A stretch of 64,000 nt of DNA from Frischella japonica (GTDB taxonomy: Bacteria > Pseudomonadota > Gammaproteobacteria > Enterobacterales > Orbaceae), in NCBI RefSeq assembly GCF_014489845.1, contig NZ_JABURY010000019.1, positions 62,001 to 126,000 of the forward strand, written 5' to 3'. Of this stretch, positions 53,973 through 62,510 are shown in pieces. The first letter of the stretch is position 1; every line of letters begins with the position of its first letter. Under the pieces are notes generated by a model that was not told the DNA's origin, did no database searches, and was given only the letters and a program-made list of their open reading frames with translations. The position numbers and the translations under genes are program-made.

Positions 53973-54293
53973 TTACAGCGAAATTTTACCATTGTTTCTA
54001 TCAAGTATCGATTGACCAATTCCTGATACTTCTTTAAGTTGTTCTATTGTAACAAAGGGGCCGAACTTATCCCGATATTCAATAATTTTTTTTGCTTTAT
54101 TTAAACCAATGCCATTTAGTCCTTTTACTAATTCTTCTGCTGAAGCAGTATTAATATTTACCGTTGCCATTTGCGCAATTTGATTAGGGGGATTATTTTC
54201 TGATGTTTGTTGTTCAGCCATAGCTGTAGGAGATAAGTTAATAGTTAATAATAATAAAATAATAACATTAAAATACACTTTAAATTTTTTCAT
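53973..54293 (-). CDS. ybaV: ComEA-like helix-hairpin-helix protein (YbaV)
   Basis: 106 residues: signal peptide (~1-26, ending TAMA), short polar linker, then a double helix-hairpin-helix domain (VNINTASAEELVKGLNGIGLNKAKKIIEYRDKFGPF..IEQLKEVSGIGQSIL) that binds DNA in ComEA. In naturally competent bacteria such periplasmic proteins pull in DNA; in E. coli YbaV the role is unproven. It sits beside lon as in E. coli, minus hupB and ppiD. Confidence 0.88.
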   Translation of the reverse strand: MKKFKVYFNVIILLLLTINLSPTAMAEQQTSENNPPNQIAQMATVNINTASAEELVKGLNGIGLNKAKKIIEYRDKFGPFVTIEQLKEVSGIGQSILDRNNGKISL

Positions 54294-54524
54294 AGTTTTT
54301 TCCTGAATTAGTAATAATTGGTAAAAAGACTATGCCATGAATAAATATTTAATAAGACAATCAGTGATAGTATTTCCTAATAGTTTGAAAACCATTTTGT
54401 TATTTTTCTTATCATTCTTAATATTTGTGATTTAACTAGCAATATAATATGTGGTTTTCCATCTTGTATATCTGCTATACCTAATGATAAGTTTAGATAT
54501 TTAATCAAAAATGACATTACAAAA

Positions 54525-54548
54525 AAACCAGCTTTTATGCTGGTTTTT
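54525..54548 (-). terminator. Terminator after lon, bidirectional shape
   Basis: AAACCAGC / GCTGGTTT around a 6-base loop, flanked by A7 on the left and T6 on the right; on the minus strand it follows lon by about 16 bases and ends in a T-run. Confidence 0.85.
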
Positions 54549-54563
54549 TAAATAGGTTTTTGA

Positions 54564-56981
54564 TTAATTTAATCTTCCTAAGTTGGAAAGATCATTCTTT
54601 GATTTTTTAGTTGTCCGTTTAATTGACGTTTTAGCAACCTTCACTGGTTCACTTCCGAATGGATTATTAAGCAGTGCGATAGTCAATACCTCATCAATCC
54701 ATTTCACAGGATGAATATCCAATGCAGCTTTAACGTTATCCGGGATATCTTCTAAATCTTTAACATTGTCTATTGGAATAATTGCCGTTTTTATTCCTCC
54801 ACGATGAGCAGCTAAAAGTTTTTCTTTTAAGCCTCCGATTGGTAAAACTTGTCCTCTTAGTGTAATTTCTCCAGTCATGGCAACATTGGCTTTAACTGGA
54901 TTACCCGTTAAAGTAGAAATCAGAGAAGTACACATCGCAATACCAGCACTTGGACCATCTTTTGGCGTTGCGCCATCAGGTACGTGAACATGAATATCAC
55001 GTTTTTCATAAAAATCGGTATTAATACCTAACTTTTCTGCGCGAGATCGTACAACTGTTAATGCTGTCTGAATCGATTCTTGCATTACCTCACCTAACGA
55101 TCCTGTATAAGTCAATTTACCTTTACCTGGCACACTTACCGATTCGATTGTTAATAAATCACCACCTACTTCAGTCCATGCTAAACCATTCACTTGCCCT
55201 ATACGGTTTTCACTATCAATTTTGCCATAGTCAAAACGCTGTACTCCCAAAAATGCTTTTAAATTGTTTTGATTTACAACTACTTTCTTCTGTTTTTTAT
55301 CTAACGATAATTGCTTAACCACTTTGCGGCAAATTTTCGCGATTTCACGTTCTAAACTTCGAACGCCTGCTTCACGGGTATAGTATCGAATAATACCGAT
55401 AATTGCTGAATCTTCGATAATAATCTCACTAGGTTTAAGACCATTATTCTCAATTTGTTTATAAATAAGATGCTGCTTAGCAATGTTTAGTTTTTCATCC
55501 TCGGTATAACCTGATAAACGAATCACTTCCATTCGATCTAACAATGGTCCTGGAATATTCATTGAGTTTGCGGTTGCCACAAACATCACATCCGATAAAT
55601 CATAATCAACTTCTAAATAGTGGTCACTAAAAGCATTATTTTGCTCAGGATCAAGAACCTCAAGCAACGCTGAAGCAGGATCGCCACGCATATCGGAAGC
55701 CATTTTATCGATTTCATCCAACAAGAAAAGCGGATTTTTAACACCAACTTTTGCCATTCTCTGCAACAATTTACCAGGCATTGAGCCAATATAAGTTCTT
55801 CGGTGCCCACGAATTTCAGCTTCATCACGCACACCACCTAATGCCATACGGACATATTCACGTCCTGTGGCTTTGGCAATAGATTGCCCCAATGAAGTTT
55901 TACCAACCCCCGGTGGTCCAACTAAACATAAAATTGGACCTTTCACTTTATTTACCCGGCTTTGTACAGCTAAATATTCTAATATTCGGTCTTTTACACG
56001 TTCTAAGCCATAATGATCACGATCAAGAACTTTTAAAGCCTCTTTTATACTTTTCTTAACTTTGCTTTTTTTATGCCACGGTAACTGTAACATCCAATCG
56101 ATGTAACCTCTAACAACAGTGGCTTCTGCAGACATAGTTGGCATCATTTTTAATTTGTTAAGCTCAGCCATAACCTTTTCAGTGGCTTCTTTTGGCATTT
56201 TAGCTTTTTCAATTTTCTTTTTTAGCTCTTCATATTCATCAGGTTTATTTTCAAGATCACCCAATTCTTTATGAATCGCTTTAATTTGCTCATTAAGATA
56301 GTATTCTTTTTGCGCTTTTTCCATTTGCTCTTTAACGCGCTGGCGAATATTTTTTTCAACTTCTAATAAATCAATTTCAGATTCCATTAACGAAGCCAAA
56401 AGTTCAAAACGTTTCTCTAAATCCAGCGTTGCTAAAATTTCTTGTTTTTGATCAACTTTAATAAATAACGTTGCGGCAATAGAATCGGCTAATTGATCAG
56501 GTTCCTGAATATGATGAATAGAATCTACAACTTCGTGAGTGATTTTTTTATTTAATTTGGAATATTCTTCAAAATTCGATAATACTACACGTATCAATGC
56601 TTCATTTTCAATACTTTTAGTGGCTATTTCAGGTTCGATACGTCCAATAAAAAATTCTTCTTTATCTTGATCAACGATTTCAATAAGTTTAGCTCTTTGT
56701 GTCCCTTCAACTAAAACTTTAATCGTACCATCAGGTAACTTTAAGAGTTGTAAAATTTCAGCGATTGTCCCTACTGTATAAAGATCACTTTCTTGTGGAT
56801 CTTCTTGCGTTGCATCTTTTTGAGTTACTAAAAAGACTTTTTTATCCATTTCCATTGCTTTTTCTAAACAACGAATTGATTTTTCTCTTCCCACAAACAG
56901 AGGCATAACCATATGTGGAAAAACGACCACATCTCTTAATGGCAATATTGGTATCATCTGTTTTGATTGTTTTGTTCTCAT
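54564..56981 (-). CDS. lon: ATP-dependent protease Lon
   Basis: Cytoplasmic AAA+ protease for misfolded and regulatory proteins. 805 residues (E. coli 784): N-terminal substrate domain (LPLRDVVVFPHMVMPLFVGREKSI), coiled region with KEQMEKAQKEYYLNEQIKAIHKELG, AAA+ module (Walker A GPPGVGKTSLG, Walker B LFLLDEIDKM), and the Ser-Lys protease domain (PKDGPSAGIAM with the nucleophile; GGLKEKLLAAHRGG with the Lys). The C-terminal tail is Lys-rich and longer than in E. coli. A sigma-32-like promoter lies upstream. Confidence 0.98.
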   Translation of the reverse strand: MRTKQSKQMIPILPLRDVVVFPHMVMPLFVGREKSIRCLEKAMEMDKKVFLVTQKDATQEDPQESDLYTVGTIAEILQLLKLPDGTIKVLVEGTQRAKLIEIVDQDKEEFFIGRIEPEIATKSIENEALIRVVLSNFEEYSKLNKKITHEVVDSIHHIQEPDQLADSIAATLFIKVDQKQEILATLDLEKRFELLASLMESEIDLLEVEKNIRQRVKEQMEKAQKEYYLNEQIKAIHKELGDLENKPDEYEELKKKIEKAKMPKEATEKVMAELNKLKMMPTMSAEATVVRGYIDWMLQLPWHKKSKVKKSIKEALKVLDRDHYGLERVKDRILEYLAVQSRVNKVKGPILCLVGPPGVGKTSLGQSIAKATGREYVRMALGGVRDEAEIRGHRRTYIGSMPGKLLQRMAKVGVKNPLFLLDEIDKMASDMRGDPASALLEVLDPEQNNAFSDHYLEVDYDLSDVMFVATANSMNIPGPLLDRMEVIRLSGYTEDEKLNIAKQHLIYKQIENNGLKPSEIIIEDSAIIGIIRYYTREAGVRSLEREIAKICRKVVKQLSLDKKQKKVVVNQNNLKAFLGVQRFDYGKIDSENRIGQVNGLAWTEVGGDLLTIESVSVPGKGKLTYTGSLGEVMQESIQTALTVVRSRAEKLGINTDFYEKRDIHVHVPDGATPKDGPSAGIAMCTSLISTLTGNPVKANVAMTGEITLRGQVLPIGGLKEKLLAAHRGGIKTAIIPIDNVKDLEDIPDNVKAALDIHPVKWIDEVLTIALLNNPFGSEPVKVAKTSIKRTTKKSKNDLSNLGRLN

Positions 56982-57018
56982 ATAACTCTCTCTAGTAGCG
57001 TTACTTAATATTAAGCTT

Positions 57019-57046
57019 ATATTGGGGTCAATAATGAATATTCAAG
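57019..57046 (-). promoter_or_regulatory. Heat-shock (sigma-32-like) promoter of lon
   Basis: On the minus strand CTTGAA (57046-57041), a 13-base spacer and CCCCAATAT (57027-57019) match the sigma-32 consensus CTTGAA / CCCCATNT within its allowed spacing, 38 bases before the lon start. lon belongs to the heat-shock regulon in E. coli. Confidence 0.75.
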
Positions 57047-57233
57047 TCTATTTATTGAATCTCATATTATTCTTGTTAAAATTCAACATATAGAATTAAT
57101 ATTGCTCATTGAAGGAGGCAAAATCTGTTATAAGTTATTATTAAATGTATATAATAACGTTTCATTTTAACACTAATAACTAAGAATAAAAGAAAAATGG
57201 TAAGATGCAGATCTCTGATAAATAAAGAATAAT

Positions 57234-57261
57234 CAACACACCTGAAATTTCAAGTGTGTTG
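57234..57261 (-). terminator. Near-perfect palindrome after clpX
   Basis: A 28-base dyad with one mismatch (CAACACAC outer arms, TGAAATTTCA-like centre) begins 8 bases after the clpX stop. No U-run follows, but its position suggests the end of the clpX transcript. Confidence 0.5.
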
Positions 57262-57269
57262 GGATAGGA

Positions 57270-58517
57270 TTAAATATGATATATAATTTCTGGTGTGGTC
57301 GAATTTTTGATTGTTTCTTGATTTATAACCACTTTTTTCACATTTTTCAACGATGGTAAGTCATACATTGTTTCAAGTAACACTCCTTCAACAATCGATC
57401 TTAAACCTCTTGCACCTGTTTTACGTTGCATCGATTTTTCAGCGATCGCATCAAGTGCTTCATCCGTAAATTCTAATTCAACATTTTCTAAATCAAATAA
57501 TACTTTATACTGTTTAGTTAGTGCATTCTTCGGTTCAGTTAAAATTTTAATCAATGCGATTTTATCTAACTCAGCAAGAGCGGCAATAACAGGCAATCGG
57601 CCAATGAACTCAGGAATAAGACCAAATTTAATTAAATCTTCAGGCTCAATTTTAGCAAATAACTGAGATTCGGATTCTTTTTGTTTTTGGCTCTTAACTT
57701 CAGCACCAAATCCAATACCTCTGTTTACCGAGACTCTTCTTTCAATTACTTTATCAAGTCCGGCAAACGCACCACCACAAATAAATAAAATTTTTGAAGT
57801 ATCAACTTGCAAAAATTCTTGTTGCGGATGCTTGCGACCACCTTTAGGTGGTACCGAGGAAACCGTACCTTCAATAATCTTTAATAATGCTTGTTGTACA
57901 CCTTCACCTGATACATCACGCGTAATAGATGGATTATCAGATTTTCGGGAAATTTTATCTATTTCGTCAACGTAAATTATTCCTCGTTGCGCTTTTTCAA
58001 CATCATAATCACAATTTTGTAATAATTTTTGAATAATATTTTCAACATCTTCTCCAACATACCCCGCTTCCGTTAGCGTTGTCGCATCAGCTATAGCAAA
58101 TGGAACATCCAAAAAGCGCGCTAAAGTTTCTGCAAGTAAGGTTTTACCACTTCCCGTTGGTCCGATAAGAAGAATATTACTTTTCCCTAATTCAACGCCA
58201 CTTTCATTTTTCGGCGCTCTGATTCGTTTATAATGGTTATAAACAGCAACAGATAATACTTTTTTTGCCTGATCCTGACCAATGACATATTCATCTAAGT
58301 GAGCGCGGATTTCATGTGGAGTTGGTAAAGCCTTTTCGGTTGAAGTATCGTCAACAAAAAGGGTGTTTGTCTCTTCTTGTAAGATATCATTACATAATGC
58401 AATACATTCATTACAAATATAAATTGATGATGGCCCTGCAATTAGCTTTTTTACTTCATGTTGGCTTTTCCCACAAAAGGTACAATAAAGTAATTTACCG
58501 GAATTCTCTTTATTCAC
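57270..58517 (-). CDS. clpX: ATP-dependent Clp protease ATP-binding subunit ClpX
   Basis: Hexameric AAA+ unfoldase that feeds ClpP. 415 residues from a GTG at 58517, chosen because AGGTGG ends five bases before it and the next residues [14 protein letters not shown] align with the family; a second in-frame GTG three codons upstream overlaps that site. C4 zinc domain CTFC...CNEC (one residue longer than E. coli, GPSSIYIC), Walker A GPTGSGKT, Walker [10 protein letters not shown], pore loop GYVGED, and the ClpP-contacting IGF loop (RGIGFGAEV). 310 bases downstream of clpP. Confidence 0.97.
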   Translation of the reverse strand: MNKENSGKLLYCTFCGKSQHEVKKLIAGPSSIYICNECIALCNDILQEETNTLFVDDTSTEKALPTPHEIRAHLDEYVIGQDQAKKVLSVAVYNHYKRIRAPKNESGVELGKSNILLIGPTGSGKTLLAETLARFLDVPFAIADATTLTEAGYVGEDVENIIQKLLQNCDYDVEKAQRGIIYVDEIDKISRKSDNPSITRDVSGEGVQQALLKIIEGTVSSVPPKGGRKHPQQEFLQVDTSKILFICGGAFAGLDKVIERRVSVNRGIGFGAEVKSQKQKESESQLFAKIEPEDLIKFGLIPEFIGRLPVIAALAELDKIALIKILTEPKNALTKQYKVLFDLENVELEFTDEALDAIAEKSMQRKTGARGLRSIVEGVLLETMYDLPSLKNVKKVVINQETIKNSTTPEIIYHI

Positions 58518-58827
58518 TACATCCACCTATCGATTACAAATAAATTGATTTACTCATTTTGAATCATCATATCTAACTCTTAATTTAAGAGTTAACCACT
58601 TAAATAACGTTTCTTTATGTTATTTATTCCTATTTCTAAAAGAATAAACATAAATTAACGAGTTAAAAATTCAATTAACCAAAATGAACTAATGGTTAAT
58701 GATATCATAAACTAGCTAATGTGATCTTAAATAGTCATATTTAGACCAAAAGTTCACTTTGTATGCCAGTTTATCCTTACAAAAAGTTCTGATTGAAAAA
58801 CATTAATTATATTTCTCAAAAACCAAG
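58518..58827. other. Gap between clpP and clpX with two small hairpins
   Basis: 310 bases, longer than the E. coli gap. AACTCTTA-ATT-TAAGAGTT (58575-58593) and AAATAAC / GTTATTT (near 58602-58625) form stem-loops. They may attenuate clpX or mark separate transcripts. No small gene seen. Confidence 0.45.
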
Positions 58828-59448
58828 CTATTGAGCACGTTTATTAAAAATAGCATCAACTAACCCATACTCTACGGCTTGCTCTGCTGACATAAAATTA
58901 TCGCGGTCAGTGTCTTTTTCTATTACTTCAATTTTCTGTCCAGTATGGTAAGCCATCAATTCATTCATTCTATTTTTAATTTTCAAAACTTCTTGTGCAT
59001 GAATTTGAATATCCGAAGCTTGCCCTTGAAAACCCCCTAACGGTTGATGAATCATCACTCGTGCATTGGGTAAACAATAACGTTTACCTTTAGTTCCCGC
59101 TGTTAATAAAAATGCGCCCATGGAACAAGCTTGACCTAAACAGATTGTACTTACATCCGGCTTAATAAATTGCATCGTATCATAGATAGACATGCCGGCA
59201 GTAATGACACCTCCTGGTGAATTGATATAAAGATAGATATCTTTTTCTGGATCTTCTGCCTCTAAAAATAACATTTGCGCAACAATTAAATTAGCCATAT
59301 TATCTTCAACTTGACCAGTTAAAAATATAATACGTTCTTTTAAAAGACGAGAATAAATGTCATAAGCTCTTTCACCACGTGAATTTTGCTCGACAACCAT
59401 TGGGATCACTGCCATTCTTTCTTCAATAGAAGTGTTGTTAAAAGACAT
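58828..59448 (-). CDS. clpP: ATP-dependent Clp protease proteolytic subunit ClpP
   Basis: Self-compartmentalised serine protease. 206 residues (E. coli 207 with propeptide). Catalytic triad: Ser109 in [11 protein letters not shown], His134 in VMIHQPLGG, Asp183 in DTDRDNF. The N-terminal [32 protein letters not shown] is canonical. AAGGAG lies 6 bases before the ATG. Encoded between tig and clpX. Confidence 0.98.
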   Translation of the reverse strand: MSFNNTSIEERMAVIPMVVEQNSRGERAYDIYSRLLKERIIFLTGQVEDNMANLIVAQMLFLEAEDPEKDIYLYINSPGGVITAGMSIYDTMQFIKPDVSTICLGQACSMGAFLLTAGTKGKRYCLPNARVMIHQPLGGFQGQASDIQIHAQEVLKIKNRMNELMAYHTGQKIEVIEKDTDRDNFMSAEQAVEYGLVDAIFNKRAQ

Positions 59449-59471
59449 TTTTTCTCCTTAACTAACAAAAC

Positions 59472-59502
59472 AGCCCAAAAAAGAGTATTCTCATTTTGGG
59501 CT
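59472..59502 (-). terminator. Stem-loop between tig and clpP
   Basis: AGCCCAAAA / TTTTGGGCT with a 13-base loop, followed on the minus strand by GTTTTGTT. It begins about 32 bases after the tig stop and probably ends part of the tig transcripts. Confidence 0.65.
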
Positions 59503-59533
59503 ATAATTTTAAAAAAATCAAAAACTAACTTTA

Positions 59534-60835
59534 TTAAGCCGGTTTTTGGTTCATTAACTCAGAAAATGAATATGTTTTTTCAGTTACTTTTGCTTTTTCA
59601 AGTAATAAGTCAATTACTTGATCTTCTAAAGCAACTGCTTTTAAATTTTCTGATGCTTTCTTATCTTCATTATAATAAGCTATGACTTCTTGAGGATCTT
59701 CATAAGCGGTAGCAATTTCCTCAATCAATGTTTTCACGCGCTCTTCGTTTGCTTCCAGTTTATTAGTTTCAATAATTTCGTTGAATAATAAACCAACCAC
59801 TACACGATGTTTCGCTTCATCGGCAAATAACTCACGTGGTAAATCAACCGGTTGTTTTGTATTAGCGCCAAAACGTGCCATTGCTTGTTTTCTTAATACA
59901 TCAACTTCACGATCTATTAATGCGGTTGGAACGTCAATATTATTATGTTTTACTAACTCTTTAATCACTGCAGCTTTTGTTTTGTTACGGATAGTTGCCG
60001 TCAATTCGCGTTGCATATTTTTTTGTACTTCTGCTTTCAAAGCTTCTAGCGTACCATCAGCAATACCGAAACGTTTAATGACTTCCTCAGTTAAATCGGG
60101 TAATTCCAACTCTTCAACTTTTTTCAATGTAGAAGCAAATTTAGCCGCTTTACCTTTTAAGTTTTCCGCATGATAATCTTCTGGGAAAGTTACATTGATA
60201 TCAAACTGTTCACCTGCTTTATGGCCTAGGATTGCATCTTCAAAACCAGGAATCATACGACCTTGCCCTAATACTAAAGTAAAGTCTGTCGCTTTACCAC
60301 CTTCAAACTCTTCACCATCAACAGTGCCTAAGAAATCTAAAACAACACGTGATTGTTCTTTCGCTTCGGTTGCCACTTCTTTCCAGGTACCTTGTTGTTT
60401 ACGCAATGTCTCAATCATTGTTTCAACATCAGCATCACCAATATTAGCTACTGGTTTTTCAACTTCCATTTTATCAAGATCTTTAATTTCAACTTGCGGA
60501 TAAACTTCAAATTCAACTGTAAAGTGATAATCTTCACCATCTTTATATTCTGTAGGATTATAAGTAGGCGAACCAGCTGGATTAATCTTTTCTTGAATAA
60601 TCGCTTCAATAAAATTACGTTGCATTAATTCACTTAAAGCATCCTGAAGAATAGAAGCGCCAAAACGTTGCTCAACAATTTTTAAAGGTACTTTACCTTT
60701 TCGGAAACCATCAATACGGACTTTCTTTGCCGTATTTACAACTTCTTTTTGTACCGCTTTTTTTATCTCTTCTGATGGAATAGTAATCGCCAAACGTCTA
60801 CCTAATCCCTGTGTTGTTTCCACCGAAACTTGCAT
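59534..60835 (-). CDS. tig: Trigger factor (ribosome-associated chaperone, prolyl isomerase)
   Basis: First chaperone to meet nascent chains. 433 residues (E. coli 432). The ribosome-binding signature is [22 protein letters not shown] (GFRxGKxP); the FKBP-like isomerase domain (~150-245) has [23 protein letters not shown] and [18 protein letters not shown]; a helical C-terminal domain follows. The upstream neighbour is lpxD, not bolA as in E. coli. A promoter lies in the gap. Confidence 0.98.
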   Translation of the reverse strand: MQVSVETTQGLGRRLAITIPSEEIKKAVQKEVVNTAKKVRIDGFRKGKVPLKIVEQRFGASILQDALSELMQRNFIEAIIQEKINPAGSPTYNPTEYKDGEDYHFTVEFEVYPQVEIKDLDKMEVEKPVANIGDADVETMIETLRKQQGTWKEVATEAKEQSRVVLDFLGTVDGEEFEGGKATDFTLVLGQGRMIPGFEDAILGHKAGEQFDINVTFPEDYHAENLKGKAAKFASTLKKVEELELPDLTEEVIKRFGIADGTLEALKAEVQKNMQRELTATIRNKTKAAVIKELVKHNNIDVPTALIDREVDVLRKQAMARFGANTKQPVDLPRELFADEAKHRVVVGLLFNEIIETNKLEANEERVKTLIEEIATAYEDPQEVIAYYNEDKKASENLKAVALEDQVIDLLLEKAKVTEKTYSFSELMNQKPA

Positions 60836-60929
60836 CTTTTTATACCTCAGAATCTTAATTTAATATGTTTATTACATAACTAACAACAATAAATGCAACA
60901 AACACCAAGAGTTTACAAAATAGGCATGC

Positions 60930-60958
60930 ATTATACAGCCCGATATCTATTACGTCGA
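60930..60958 (-). promoter_or_regulatory. Promoter of tig
   Basis: On the minus strand TCGACG (60958-60953), 17 bases, consensus TATAAT (60935-60930), 95 bases before the tig start and just past the lpxD stop. Confidence 0.65.
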
Positions 60959-60964
60959 GAATAT

Positions 60965-61993
60965 TTATACTGCCAATTGTAACAGTTTTTTCTCGAGTGA
61001 TTTTAACCGTTTATTCATCTCATCAATATGTAGCACTAGTGAAGCTGTTTTACGCCAGATTTTATTATCTTGCAAAGGAATACCAGAAGAATAAACACCA
61101 GGTTTAGAAATCGGACGCATAACCATCCCCATTCCTGTAATAGTCACTTTGTCGCAAATTTCCATATGCCCATTGATAACACTTGCACCACCGATTAAGC
61201 AATATTTGCCTATTTTTAAACTACCCGCCATGATAACACCGCCAGCCACAGCTGTATGTTCACCAATTTGGTCATTATGTGCAATTTGGCATTGATTATC
61301 AATAATGACACCATTATGAATAATGGTGTCATCTAAAGCCCCTCGATCGATTGTAGTTGAAGCACCAATTTCAACATTATTACCAATAATAACTCGCCCA
61401 AGTTGCGGTATTTTAATCCACTGGCCACGGTCATTAGCATAACCAAAACCGTCTGAACCAATAACTGTTCCCGACTGTATCAAACAGTTTTCACCAATTT
61501 GGACATTATGATATACGGAAACATTAGCCCACAATTTGGTATTCTTACCAATGATTGTGTCTTTCCCTATAAAGCATCCCGCACCAATTATGACATTATC
61601 ACCTAAACAGACACCACTTTCGATGACCGCATTAGCACCGATTGCAACATCTTTTCCTAACTTAGCCTGTGATGAAATTACAGCTGAAGGTGCAATATCA
61701 TTAGCTGGTAATGGTGTAGTATCCAATAATTGAGCTAACTTAGCATAAGTTAAGTATGGGTTTGCAACAATTAATGCTGCTCCATTCCAATGCTCAAGAC
61801 TTTCTTCCGTTAACACGACAATACTTGCTTGGCAATTTTGCAATTGTGTTTGATACTTTTTATCAGCCAAAAAAGTTATTTGTCCTGGCTTAGCATTAGC
61901 CATTGATGCTATAGCATCAATGGTTATATTTTCATCACCACGAAAGGTAGCATTTAATTCATCAGCTAACGCTTTTAGGGTATATGAAGTCAT
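60965..61993 (-). CDS. lpxD: UDP-3-O-(3-hydroxymyristoyl)glucosamine N-acyltransferase
   Basis: Third step of lipid A synthesis. 342 residues: an N-terminal uridine-binding domain (~1-100), a left-handed beta-helix of hexapeptide repeats ([26 protein letters not shown] and many more) and a C-terminal helix. The catalytic His is in [17 protein letters not shown]. The start overlaps the skp stop by one base (TAATG). In most Gammaproteobacteria fabZ-lpxA follow; here tig does. Confidence 0.98.
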   Translation of the reverse strand: MTSYTLKALADELNATFRGDENITIDAIASMANAKPGQITFLADKKYQTQLQNCQASIVVLTEESLEHWNGAALIVANPYLTYAKLAQLLDTTPLPANDIAPSAVISSQAKLGKDVAIGANAVIESGVCLGDNVIIGAGCFIGKDTIIGKNTKLWANVSVYHNVQIGENCLIQSGTVIGSDGFGYANDRGQWIKIPQLGRVIIGNNVEIGASTTIDRGALDDTIIHNGVIIDNQCQIAHNDQIGEHTAVAGGVIMAGSLKIGKYCLIGGASVINGHMEICDKVTITGMGMVMRPISKPGVYSSGIPLQDNKIWRKTASLVLHIDEMNKRLKSLEKKLLQLAV

Positions 61994-62481
61994 TATTTAA
62001 CAACCTTTGCTAAAACTTTATCGGTGACATCAACTTTGTCATTTAAATATAGGACTGTTTCTGTATTTAAGATCAAGTCATATTTATCGGCTTCAGCTAC
62101 AGCTCGTACTGCTTTTTCAATTTGAACAAATAATTTTGCAAACTCTTCTTTTTTACGTTGCTCATAATTGTAATTGAATTCTCCAAGATTTTTTCGGAAC
62201 TCAACAAAAACATTCTCTAATTTATTTCTTTCAGAGGCAGATAATGTTATACGATCTTTTTCCAATTTGCGCGCAGCTTCTTTGGCTTTCACCTCTTCTG
62301 CTTGTAGTGCTTTTTGGCGTGCTTCAAATTCTTTATTTAACTGTTCAATAATCTTCTTCGATTCCGGCATCTTATCCAAAACAGTAAGAACGTCGACAAT
62401 CGCAACTTTCATTTCTGCTTGTACTAACCCCGTAAATAACAATGCTACACTTAACGTTATAATTGATAACAATTTTTTCAT
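61993..62481 (-). CDS. skp: Periplasmic chaperone Skp (OmpH)
   Basis: Trimeric jellyfish chaperone that carries unfolded outer-membrane proteins to BamA. 162 residues: signal peptide 1-22 (ending LVQA), a beta core ([16 protein letters not shown] and [14 protein letters not shown]) and long coiled-coil arms (~45-125, rich in K, E, A). Between bamA (30 bases upstream) and lpxD, the usual order. Confidence 0.96.
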   Translation of the reverse strand: MKKLLSIITLSVALLFTGLVQAEMKVAIVDVLTVLDKMPESKKIIEQLNKEFEARQKALQAEEVKAKEAARKLEKDRITLSASERNKLENVFVEFRKNLGEFNYNYEQRKKEEFAKLFVQIEKAVRAVAEADKYDLILNTETVLYLNDKVDVTDKVLAKVVK

Positions 62482-62510
62482 AATATTTACCTTTTTTTAA
62501 TTTATTCGTT

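Noticed and set aside
58518-58526. Earlier GTG start for clpX
   Set aside because: It lies within the AGGTGG ribosome site that correctly spaces the GTG at 58517.
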